Shown: piece after piece, positions 23,343 to 32,816 of the stretch
How the letters are laid out: the number at the start of each line of letters is the position of its first letter
Position numbering within the stretch: the stretch's first letter is position 1
DNA from: Gonium pectorale
Taxonomy: Eukaryota; Chlorophyta; Chlorophyceae; Chlamydomonadales; Volvocaceae
Direction: 5' to 3'
Assembly (NCBI GenBank): GCA_001584585.1
Contig: LSYV01000009.1
Location: 1,879,129-1,913,663 of the forward strand
DNA: 34,535 nt
Notes under the pieces: generated by a model
Databases searched by the model: none
Told to the model about the DNA's origin: nothing
The model's input: the letters and a program-made list of their open reading frames with translations, nothing else
Made by a program: the position numbers and the translations under genes

Positions 23343-23646
23343 CACGAGGAAAGCAGGCTGATCAAGTCGGAGAGCAAGGGAAGGTCGTCAGGATCCTGGC
23401 GAAGCTAATGGCGTCGGAAGCGCCGCGAGCACATCTTGCAGCCCAGACTTGTCGAGGCGATGGCACGCGGCCGGAACGAGGGACACGCCCCACGCGCCTG
23501 GCCGCGTGCATGGCCTCGACCAGGCTGAGCTGCAGGTTGTGCACACGGCGCTCGGACTCCACTTGCTTCGTCACGAGAGCTGGTAGAGATCCTTCTTGTT
23601 CAGGAAGCCGCTTGCTCTCCGCCTGCTTGCTCTCCTGCAGGTGCTC
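23343..23646. repeat. Inverted repeat built from fragments of the unknown coiled-coil family (copy C)
   Basis: The plus-strand arm (about 23343-23474) and the minus-strand arm (about 23497-23646) both resemble the end of exon a of the copy at 28.4-28.7 kb. In the minus-strand arm this reads ESERRVHNLQLSLVEAM, against ESERRVHNMHLRLVEAM in that copy. The inner 26 or so bases of the arms are nearly complementary: CTTGTCGAGGCGATGG on the left and, read from the other strand, CTGGTCGAGGCCATGC. The spacer is about 22 bases. A transcript through it would fold into a long imperfect hairpin. Outer parts of the arms align only with gaps. Confidence 0.65.
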
Positions 23647-23985
23647 GAACGATAACCTTGTACTCTTGGTCAGTTTGCTCACCGCGTCGCCTTTGACAAG
23701 GCTGTGGCGAGACAGAAGCGCACATGTCTATCATTATGTGCTTGATGATCTTACGGTGCGCGGTGCGTGACGAACCGCCGCCCCAGGGCCGACACGGACA
23801 CGTGAAGTCCAGGCCAATGCCCAGGTGCGCAGTAAGAGCGACCAGGCATGAGTGGTTCGTGTGTGCCGCCTCCTGGCCCCTGTGGCCTCTGGTGGAGGCG
23901 CGAGGGATAGGGATGGGGCAGGGTAAAGTGCGGAGGGAATGGGGAGGGGGTCATTGGTGGTACGCAGCCTGGTTATCTTAAACGC

Positions 23986-24017
23986 TTTTTACCCCTTGTT
24001 GTTTTTACCCCTTGTTG
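23986..24017 (+). repeat. 16-bp tandem repeat beside the assembly gap
   Basis: The unit TTTTTACCCCTTGTTG occurs twice in a row, 40 bases before the run of Ns. Confidence 0.85.
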
Positions 24018-24056
24018 TGGACATGATTTACGAAAAATGAGAGGGCAAATTTGACC

Positions 24057-24076
24057 NNNNNNNNNNNNNNNNNNNN
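24057..24076. other. Assembly gap (20 Ns)
   Basis: Twenty unknown bases. The true gap length is unknown, and order or orientation of sequence on either side may be unreliable. Confidence 0.98.
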
Positions 24077-24920
24077 GCCCAAAACGTACGGGTCCGATCC
24101 CACCTGCCGCCAATCATGGACGGCCGCGGCAACATCTCACAAGGTCCCTACTTGGATGTGTGCCCAGGTGCTCAGTTCTGATTCATCAACATCGGTTTCG
24201 TGGTGATCCTGATGGGCGGTGAAGTATCAGGTGCTTATGTGTGTGATGCTTCGGTTTTCGTTTTGCACCATTGGCAGCACCCCTCGAAACGTTTACGAAA
24301 ACGGCACGGTGCCGTTGGGGCGAAATCGTCCCCAGCCAAACGAATTTCGTGGCCTCCGGAGGAAGGGGAAACGTGCGGCCTGACGAATCCCCCAAATGGA
24401 AGATAACCAGGCTGGTGGTACGGCTGCCGAGTGCAGGATGCCGCGGGGGCGAGACGTGGGAGACACGCAAGGTAACCCATGTGTGCATTTCCTGCACAGA
24501 CACAGACACAGATACAGATGACAGGCTCCCCAGAGGGGCTGCAGGCCACACAAGTCCATTGGCTCGCGACCCGCCATAGCTCATAGCACACTGGGTGATA
24601 CACCCGTTGTCTTAACCGTACCCCGGAGGGAACTCCCCACCGCACTCGGACTCGCAACCACGCCACTCGCCAACCCGCCCCGCCTTGCACCTCCCCCGCC
24701 CACCCCACCCTCCCGTCCTCCCGCCCGCAGGTGCCCGTGGTCCATACATGCGACGGACCACCGGGAGGTGCGGCATCGGGCAAACACTGGGAGTCCCGAA
24801 CACCGGGAGCCCTGGCCCCTCCTTTTCACCCTCAGCGCGCAGCCTGTTTTAACGGCCGGGAGATGAATGCGCCACAAGGCTTCTCTACTGAGAATGCCTT
24901 CCAACCCTCTAACCCTGCAG

Positions 24921-25461
24921 GCGCACAAGATTGCGGACGCGCTGTCCCGCGACGTGCACTACACGGTGGACGAGAAGCAGAAGGCGGTGCTGCTGACGGA
25001 GGACAGCTACGAGGCGGTGGAGGACGTGCTGCAGGTGGGGGCGGGGAGGGGGAGAGGCGGCGGGGAGGGGGTGGAGCGGGCAAAACATACACGGCTGTAG
25101 GTGGGGCCGGCGGGACCGCGGGAGGGGGAGGCGAAAGCCAGGGGAGGTAGAGGGGAGCAGGAGGTGAGGGGATCGAGGGTGCAAAACACGCACGCACGCG
25201 CGGGGTATATTGGGCGCTGAGTTGGGGCTCCGAGAGCAAACGCATTGCATGGGAGGTGAGGGTGCGGTAAGAGGATCGTGTGGTGTGATTCTATGCGACG
25301 GGGAGAGGATAGGGGGAGGGGCGCATTGCCCTGGTGCATCCATCCAGTCCAGACCTCCGACAATTCCGACACCCCAACCCCGTCTCGCGCACCAACCCAG
25401 GTGACGGAGCTGTACGACCCCCAAGACCAAGTGGACGTCGTACATCATCAAGGCGCTCAAG
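24921..25461 (+). pseudogene. Displaced SecA1-type fragment (two exons) with a frameshift
   Basis: Exon 24921-25034 has a clean acceptor (CCCTGCAG) and donor (CAG/GTGGGG) and encodes AHKIADALSRDVHYTVDEKQ and 18 further residues. This matches the first nucleotide-binding domain of chloroplast SecA1. A second exon, 25401-25461, continues the match as VTELYDP. One extra C in a run of five (25418-25422) then shifts the frame; past it the shifted frame reads KTKWTSYIIKALK up to a donor-like GTGTGA. The exon is 61 bp, where 60 would keep phase. No earlier or later SecA exon is seen nearby, and the fragment points opposite to the SecA 3' end at the right edge. It is either a partial duplicate or a misplaced contig piece with a base error. 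Confidence 0.75.
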
Positions 25462-25840
25462 GTGTGAACGGCGGTCGTGTTGCAGGGGCGATGGGCGCGT
25501 GTGGCCCGGTCGGAATGGGCCCCCCCGCATGTCGTGGTGGCGTATATGGTACCTTGGCAAATGGCATCCCCCTGGGCAACCTAGATAGGAGAATGCTTCC
25601 GTCTTCCCGCCCGTTGTCATCTTACTGGCACGAAATGGCAACTAAGCAGGCGTTGCGGTTCATGGACATTCAGTGAAATAGGGGTGGCGCGAGGCCGTGG
25701 CGGCTACAGGCTGCAAGTGGTGCCCTTGCATGCGCTGCACGCACCCGATATGGACCAACAGTCCAACATACAGCAACACGCTCACAGCCTTACGCGGAGG
25801 TACGGTACTGCGGGCGCCCGTGGGCGTCCATGGCGCCGCG

Positions 25841-26254
25841 GCTTGTTGCGTCGCCCCTTTGTCACGGACCGCCTGTGCATGCCGTACGTGCACGTCACGA
25901 CGATCCACTCGGATGCCCACGTTTGCGACGTCAGCGTTGCGCGCAGAGTGCTTCAACCGTTTGAAGGGTGTGGGGACAATACCAACTAGGGCGCGCGGAG
26001 GACCCTCCTGGAATGCCTTTTGTCTGTTGGAGATCTCGTCCTGGGTGCAAGGCCCCAATGACAAGATAAATGAAACGCTGCAAGACGGAGGCGCCGGGTA
26101 CGCAAGTCAGCAGGGTTGCTGGAGTCGCCACATGTCTTTCGTCTTCCCTGCGTGCCCCTTGGCACGTGCCCTTCCGCCCTGGCTGAATGCGAGACGTCTC
26201 CCTGCTCTTAGCCTCCCCGCCCCAAGCAGGCATGCCGGCGTCGAACATCACCGC
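25841..26254 (+). pseudogene. Degenerate copy A of the unknown coiled-coil family
   Basis: This aligns in order with the copy about 3 kb downstream. TTGCGTCGCCCCTTTG near 25846 matches its first intron. GACCCTCCTGGAATGC and GATCTCGTCCTGGG near 26000-26045 match exon b. CCCAAGCAGGCATGCCGGCG at 26221 matches the exon c acceptor and start. The reading frame is destroyed in exon b and altered in exon c (PASNITAVQSSPSDS against LASNIAAMYSSLSD). No exon a was found here. Confidence 0.55.
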
Positions 26255-26362
26255 GGTGCAGAGCAGCCCAAGCGACAGCAGGCACTCCGTCGTCGCAGGT
26301 GCACGCAGGTGCACAGTGGCTCGACGAAGGATTGCATTCTGTCGCTGAGGCTGCTCTGCATC
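26255..26362. repeat. Inverted repeat made from exon c of the unknown family
   Basis: The left arm (26255-26304) is the plus-strand exon c relic of copy A. The right arm (26309-26362) is the same segment on the minus strand, where it reads MQSSLSDRMQSFVEPL, closer to the downstream copy (MYSSLSDRMHPFVGPW) than the left arm is. The spacer is about four bases, so a transcript would form a tight hairpin with arms of about 50 bp and several mismatches. Confidence 0.7.
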
Positions 26363-26459
26363 AGCACGCCTGCTGCAGCAGAGGCGGTTGCGTGGCTCGG
26401 GCGACAGGGGCGGCAGGACGCGCATTGCGGAGCCGCGTCCTGCGCCCCCTAAAACGCTG

Positions 26460-27400
26460 CGCACGCTGACCCAGGATTTGGTCCCACCTGCCGTCCACTG
26501 CCACCTGATTGTAAGTTTCTGTGTCCCCTCGTTCGTACGTGCGTGCGCCAACCTTAGCGCACACGGGGCTCAATGCGATGGAGAAGGACCAAAACTGGGT
26601 ACCGGAGCTGAGTGTGAGTTGGGGGTCGGGGCCTGCGGACCCCTGTGGTGCGGGGTTAGCCCCCTCTCCCCTGGGGCTGCGGCGGCTGCGTGCGTGTGCG
26701 GCGCGCTTGGGGCCGTCGCATGTCCACCACGTCAGTCAATCACGTGGGTGGGCCCTGTGGAAACATGGCGCTCTCTCGTTTTGCGCTCGGGCGGCATGAT
26801 GTGGGGATGTGTACGGTAGCCCAGAATCATCGGGAAAACACTGCCCTCCGGGTTAAGCGACTTGTCGATCAGACCTGTCGGTGGAACTGAGTTGGCGCCT
26901 GGGGCGGGGACACGAACGGCAACCGCCGGAAAGCAGCATTGCTGGGGTGTGCGGTGTGGGTACACGTGGGCAGGGTAGGACAGACTCGCGGATCTGGAGG
27001 TGCCGGACGGTGCAGGTGCCGCGTACCCGAGCGTACGGCACCCGAGCGAAGCCGGTTTGCCGACATGCTGGGATGCTAAGATGTCCTTGCATGCACACGG
27101 GGTGCTGCACTCCTGCTGGTCCTGAACGTCGGAGTCGGAGTGGCTGATTGGGAAGCTTTCGTTCACATTCGATTTGCATACAGCGTGCTGTGCCGGTGTG
27201 TTGCCGATGCGGTTGGCAACACGTCTGCACACGTGAATGTCGGGTTTGGAAGCCGTACGGCAACGGGCAGTGCACGCGCTGTCTGTCTTGGTGCCGTGCG
27301 GTTGGCAACACTGCTGCCCAGCGCGCTCCGGTGCACACCAAAGGCAACTAGGCTCGGTAGGCGTGGGATAGAACCGGTTGCGATGGTGGTTGGGCCCAGC
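26460..27400 (+). repeat. Flanking duplicated DNA, copy A side
   Basis: Blocks here recur in the same order at 30230-31270. CCCCTCGTTCGTACGTGCG near 26526 matches CCCCTCGTTCATATGTGCG near 30302. The GTGCGGCGCGC region near 26695 matches one near 30450. GGCAACACTGCTGCCCAGC near 27304 matches GGCACCGCTGCTGCCCAGC near 31176. The direct duplication therefore reaches well beyond the exons. No gene is recognised. Confidence 0.55.
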
Positions 27401-28310
27401 AGGACATGGGCCCAAGGTGAGGAGCAACTTCGCGACAGCCAAGCCTTGATTAGAGGGTCGGTTGGTTGGAGCGGCCGACGAGTGCGCGCGTCTTGGTGCC
27501 CTGCGTTGTACCGTGCATCGGTGCATGGAAGCTATGGAAGGCGCCCCTTCGGGCCGAGGAAACCCCACAGGCCTTATGTACGCACTGCACAGACTGCACC
27601 ATAAGTCACTACACCAACCTCTGCCCGCTGCATTGCTATTGAGAGGCTGCCTTCCCCGTTTCTGTTTCTCTTTTTTATTGACGGGCTAAAGTTTGTCCTG
27701 CAATTTTGCGCCTTATATTCGCCCTACTTCACGCTCACTCTGATTATATCTCATTCGTGGGATGGGTTTCAGGGTTTAGGGGCTCGGCTTATATCCTAGC
27801 ATCCCGAGGAGGGGTCAGACCCCGGGTGCGCTGCCTGCCTGCTGCTAGTGCCTCATGCCGAAGGCCCAGCCGTTCGTTCGCACCTCCTGGAGAATTGACG
27901 GCGGTCGTTCGCTCCTGCCCTCCGCCCCCCCCCCCAGTCTGAGAAAACTCGCACATGTACTCCGTCTCCCCTCATTCCTCACCCCCCACGCATCCGTCCA
28001 CTATGAATACCACGCCTGGGTTGCCCTTGCGCTGGAGGGTGCGGTTGGTGGGCAACACCGACACCGGCAGAAAACAAATCGAGCCAAACTCCGAAACCTC
28101 CGTGGCGGCGGTACTCGATATAAATACTTTCAAGGGGGCACAGTGGGTGACCTACGTAGCTCATGAAGCAAAACTACAAGTAGGCAACGGGCATCAGGCT
28201 TTTGCATCACCATTCCTCCCTTGCCGCCGACCTACTGGTTTGCTTCGTCGAGACTGGCCTATATGCTCCGTTTAATGTGCTGTCTTAGTTGGCCATTGGC
28301 TTCTCACGCG
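27401..28310. other. Intervening region, no gene recognised
   Basis: No family resemblance in any frame. A short ORF at 27955-28275 (plus) has ordinary composition but no recognisable domain and no match to the repeated family. Confidence 0.4.
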
Positions 28311-28311
28311 C

Positions 28312-28365
28312 CTTCTCGAGCTCGTGCGCTTTCTCGAGCAATTGCGCCTACTCGAGCACATGCGC
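28312..28365 (+). repeat. 18-bp tandem repeat encoding Leu/Glu/Arg hexads
   Basis: Three 18-bp units in one frame read LLELVR, FLEQLR and LLEHMR, a helical pattern. The frame closes at a stop near 28395. The adjoining exon a of the family uses another frame, so either this is a frameshifted upstream part of that gene or the repeat is read in frame 0 as SRA-type repeats. Confidence 0.6.
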
Positions 28366-28415
28366 CTGAACAAGCCCGCAACCTCAAAGGGACAACGGAC
28401 GCACTGAGCGACGTA

Positions 28416-29407
28416 ATGGTAGTGCTGGACAAGCTGCCATCCAAGTACCAAGCGGAGGTATTCAAGGTCATAATTGGACTCCGGGAGGAGAGCTACCAGA
28501 CCGTCATCCGGACCCTGAGGAACGCAAACAGCTCCGGGAGGAGAGCAACCAGACCGTCATCCAGACCCTGGAGAAACGCAACCAAATCCTGGAAAAAAAC
28601 CATCAGCTCCTGAAGGAGCTACGTGAGTCCGAGCGCCGGGTGCACAACATGCACCTTAGGCTTGTCGAGGCGATGCGCATCGCCGGCGTCGTGAGCGCCC
28701 GCAGCCTGCTGGGTAAGGCGTCGGGCGAATGGTGCAGGGCTCTCGGGGTCCCACTCGGGGTCCCACTTCGCGCGCGGGGTGTTCTGTAGCCTGCCATGGC
28801 GTTGCGTCGCCCCTGTTTCTCTGACCGCCTACATAAACGACTTCTGCGTCGCGACGATAATGTCAAACGCCAGTCCAGTCGTCCAGTGTCGTGGTCGGTT
28901 TTGCCCTCATGCTTATACGACATGCATGCCATAACGACGTTCTTCTGCAGAGTACATTAAGCGAATCAATTATCTGGGGGAAAAAAGCATCACAGCGGCG
29001 TGGACGATGATCCTGAAGAAGAAGCCGGACCTGGTGCGGCGCCTGATGTCGGACATCCCGTCCTGGGGGAACGCCATCGAGGACGAGACGGATGTGCCGG
29101 GCAAGTCGGCAAGGATGCTACATGCCATTTTTTGCGCTCCTGTCTTTCAACTCTCCTCTGCGTGCCTCTTCACGTGTGCCCTTCCGTGCCAGGCCCATTC
29201 TGCTAGGTCTCACCGCTCTTGACGCGCCCGCCCAAAGCAGGCAAGCTGGCGTCGAACATCGCTGCGATGTACAGCAGCCTGAGCGACAGGATGCACCCGT
29301 TCGTCGGGCCGTGGGGCCTGAAGATTTACCAGGGCGTGCCCGACGAGGTGACCACGCTGGCCCTCGAGTGCATTGCCAAGCACTACTGCATTCCGTACAA
29401 GGTAGTG
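28416..29407 (+). pseudogene. Best-preserved copy B of an unknown coiled-coil protein family (frameshifted)
   Basis: I do not recognise this family. Exon a (28416-28712) begins MVVLDKLPSKYQAEVFKVII and continues into two helical repeats (LREESYQTVI, then LREESNQTVIQTLEKRNQI). It then reads ESERRVHNMHLRLVEAM. One missing G near 28518, between the repeats, breaks the frame. Exon b (28951-29100) has acceptor CTTCTGCAG and contains INYLGEKSITAAWTMILKKK. It ends at a GC-type donor, G/GCAAGT. Exon c (29241 to about 29401 or 29407) contains LASNIAAMYSSLSDRMHPFV and ends near GTGAGTAAG. Phases a-b and b-c agree, which argues the exons are real. It may be a pseudogene, or a live gene with a one-base sequence error. 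Later exons could lie at about 29604-29642 and 30334-30366 but are not secure. Confidence 0.5.
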
Positions 29408-30229
29408 GTGAGTAAGGGAGGCGCTGCACGCTGTCCGTGTGATGCTCGATGCGCACGCTGGTAAAGCACAAAAGCAGGTGGATGATTGGGCCCTATCGTG
29501 CACATGATGGAGCTTTGCGTGCACTGTCCTTGAGAATTGTAAGGGCTTGATTGTAAGACTGTGGGTCTGCTCGCGCCGTCCCTATATAGACCGCTGCTGA
29601 GCAGCTGGAGATGGCGAACGAACGAGTTTGGCGGCTCCTGTGACCGAGACTCCAGAGGCGCGAGCAGTGAGGGTGTACAGGTGAGCTGGGTACAGCGCAA
29701 GGCGTCAGCACATGGCGTCAGCAAATTCTGGCACCGTAGATCAAGCAGGGCCCACTTGGGCAGTGCTCTATGGTCCGGCTCGTGCCGTACAGCGTACGCT
29801 TAAGTGGATCCAGCCGCCGCCTCAGCCCACGGAAATGTTGGCACGGGGCATGCGTCCTGCTTGGCGGGAGGTAGCAAGGCCTTGTTGTACATACCGGCCG
29901 GCTTTTCCCTCCCGGTTCAAGCGATGAAACCGACCGCCTCATCCATTCACGCGATGCGCGACTACCTACCCAGCCACACTGGCCGGCCGACACCACACAG
30001 CACTCTCGATCGAGAACTCTCGATAGTAAGCCACACCCGGCCGCCATTGCTGTGGGACCTGCTTGAGGTGACAAGGCTGCGGGCGCTCGAGGGGCATGCG
30101 AGTGGCCGTGCCGGATGCATATCTGAGGACGTGGGTGCAGCCAAGAAAGGTCCGAGGTGTTGTAAGCAGTTGTCAGGATCAGGCGACAGGGTTGCCTTGG
30201 CGTGACGCTCATTGCTGGGCTGGGTGGTG
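29408..30229. other. Region downstream of copy B, no secure gene
   Basis: This is largely absent from copy A, so it is either an insertion in B or a loss in A. A helical stretch, LEMANERVWRLL followed by TGA, near 29604-29642 after an AG could be a terminal exon of the family. Nothing else is recognised. Confidence 0.3.
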
Positions 30230-31270
30230 CGCTCCTAGGACGCCATGGTACCCCAGGATCGCCCTCTTTGCTGTTCACTGCGACCTGTAACCTGCTGCTT
30301 CCCCTCGTTCATATGTGCGCCAATCTGACGCAGGAGGAGCTCGCTGCGACGGAGGAGGATGCGTGATGCGGAGGACAAGAGCTGAGCACAAGTGCGAGTC
30401 GAGACTTGCGGGTGGGGCGGGGTCGGCTGCCAGGGCTGCGGGCTACCTGCGTGCGGCGCGCGTCGGGATGCCGCACGTCTTCACCACCTCGCTGACGCCT
30501 CGTCGGCGCTGGTGCCCTGGCAAGCAGAATTGCAGGGATGTGCTGCTGTACGGATAGTTGCGGGGTAGTCGAGCCTCGGCTGCAGGATGGGCGTGGAGGA
30601 GCGGGGCATGGGCACGGGCGCGCTGGTCAGCGAGCCAGCACAGGGGAGAGCCCCCTGAGCCAGCAGCTGCCCAAAGCCGAATGTATTCTACAGACCGAAT
30701 ATACCCAGTTCAGTTTTGCTCGAAAGCTTGCGGCCCGACGCAGCGGTCGGACGCAATCTCTCCTGATGACAGCCCATGGCACGTCCTGGGACGTACGGTA
30801 GCGCAAGTACTGTGCTAGGAGGTTTTCCCTTTGCCGTAACGCTGGATGCTGTGGGCACGCTGTGGCGCGGGTCATGTTGCTCGGCTGGGCGCTGAGCTCT
30901 TGCGCCATTGCTGTGGAAATCGAATTGCGTCCTGTACCTGGGAGAGGCATCCCGACGCTGACCTCGCATCAAGCACGCATTAAAACCGCATTGCGGCTGG
31001 CTGTCAGACCCGGCGTATAAAAAGTTTCGCGTCGGAATGGTCCATACTCGTTTATTTCATATCGTGTTGTACGGGTTGCGTTGGTCTTTCACCAGTATGG
31101 TTGGCCTGTCTCCACACGTGTTGGGGTCAGAAGGTGTACGCAACGGGCGGGTCATCATGCGCTGCTTAGCGCATTGGCACCGCTGCTGCCCAGCACGCCC
31201 CGACGCAGGCAGGGCGGCCACACAATGCGGACGGCCCGGGAATCGGTTGCGTTGGTGGATCTGGCTGGAA
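30230..31270 (+). repeat. Flanking duplicated DNA, copy B side
   Basis: This is the partner of 26460-27400, with blocks in the same order and an offset of about 3.8 kb. An AG followed by EELAATEEDA and TGA at about 30334-30366 looks like a short terminal exon, but is too short to be sure. A TATAAAAA sequence at 31016 is promoter-like. Confidence 0.5.
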
Positions 31271-32816
31271 TAACTGAGAAGGGACCTTGCTCGTCGAGGA
31301 AGGGCGGGAAAGGTGATACGCTGTACGCATGCCTCCACATGCCAGCGATCGCGCTGATTGCAGTACTGATTGCAGTACCGGGTGGTTGGAACGTTCATAC
31401 TGATCGATCTTGTAATTCGTGGCGTGCCGTCTAGCAGACGGGCTCTTGTATGGAAGACCTGAGACAGATTTGTGGCGATCTGTGACTAAGCCGTAAGCTG
31501 TCATGGACCCGATGAGAACACTCTGGCATTGATTGTCGCCAGCCAGCAGGGCATTTGGCCGATTGACGGCTCACACGGTCAAGATGCGGTTTTAGCGGCG
31601 TGCTGCGGATGCAAAGACGGGGTAACGGCGGAAAACGGTCAAACGGCGGCACTGCTCTTTCCTCCGAACAGCATGCCCCCCGCCCTACATCGCGTGCCTC
31701 CCCCGGCCTCCGGAGCCGCGCCTGTCGCTTTTTTGCGTCAACATCGCCAGCACGGCTGATGACATCTTCCTCCACTATGATGAAACATGAGCTTGAAGCC
31801 GCCAGCCCATCCTCGCTGCCGTGGCACGTTGCCTGCGCCGGGTACGGGTATGCGTGCCGCCCGCACCCCTCGCTACCTATGACCTTCGCAACGCCGAACG
31901 CTGGCCGGGGCCCAGAAACAGGGCATCTGGGGTGTGGGAGATGTAGCACACAATGTCATCCCGTACCAAAGGCGCCTCCGATGTCGAGGGTCCCACCGGC
32001 ATGATCCCGTCCTTTCAGACACCCAACGCATTGTGTCCGCGCCGTATGTGTGGTGCCGCCCTCCCCCGGTCATATCATGTGTTACGGCTGCACCACACAG
32101 CAGTCAAGCCGCCCACTCAAAACGAAGTGCTCGCCCTACACCGGGCCTCGGGTTTTCCGGCACTTAATCGAGCACGTCGTACCGCGCCCCAGGGCCCCGC
32201 TCTCGCAAGGCATCGCGCCCCACGCGCCGCTCCACGCCAGCTCGTCGCTCAGAACCCCCACCACACAGCACACTGCCCCCAGCCGTGCGGCCGCGCGGGA
32301 CGCGCCCCGGCGCCCACCAAACGCCGACGCGGCTGCCCCGCGGGCGCACCGAACGCCCCGGAACCGAGACCTGAGCCCACCCTTCCGCCCCACATCTCCC
32401 ACATCTTACTCAGCCCTGCATGGCAAAACCCACATCTTAGCTACCCGACCCCGACCGGCTTTCCTCGTCTCGAGCCCCGCCATGCCCCTCCCCTTCCGAG
32501 CCCCTCTAACGCCGGCCACTGGGCCCCCGCGCACAAGGGGCGGGAGCTGCACGGCAACCAACTGTCTGCCAACCCAGCTGCCCCCGTCGGGCGGCGACAT
32601 GCTTTAGGCGAGCAGGCTGCGGGCAGGGCGGCTGCATCGGCCGCTACTGCAAGGCTGCGGCGCCCAACCGCTGGGTCAGCCGCCAGGGCCCGCCACTCGC
32701 CGCCCCCCAGCGCGGCGCTCGCCCAACCGCCGCTGCCTCCGCCGCCGCCTCCAGCGGGGCTCTGCAGCAGCAGGCGGTGGCGATGTGGCGCAAGTACCGG
32801 GAAGCGGCCTGCTACC
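31271..32816. other. Intergenic region downstream of the SecA 3' end
   Basis: No gene recognised. It includes the SecA 3' UTR on the minus strand; no TTACA (reverse of TGTAA) was spotted close to the stop. A 12-bp tandem pair (unit TGATTGCAGTAC) lies near 31355. Long plus-strand ORFs here are shadows of GC-rich sequence. Confidence 0.45.

Larger units (their letters stand above)
23647..24920. other. Intergenic region around the assembly gap
   Basis: No gene recognised. It contains a 16-bp tandem repeat, a run of 20 Ns, and an ACAGAC-type hexanucleotide run near 24495-24520. Sequence from about 24600 leads into the displaced SecA exons and may include old SecA intron sequence, which I cannot confirm. 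Confidence 0.4.
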
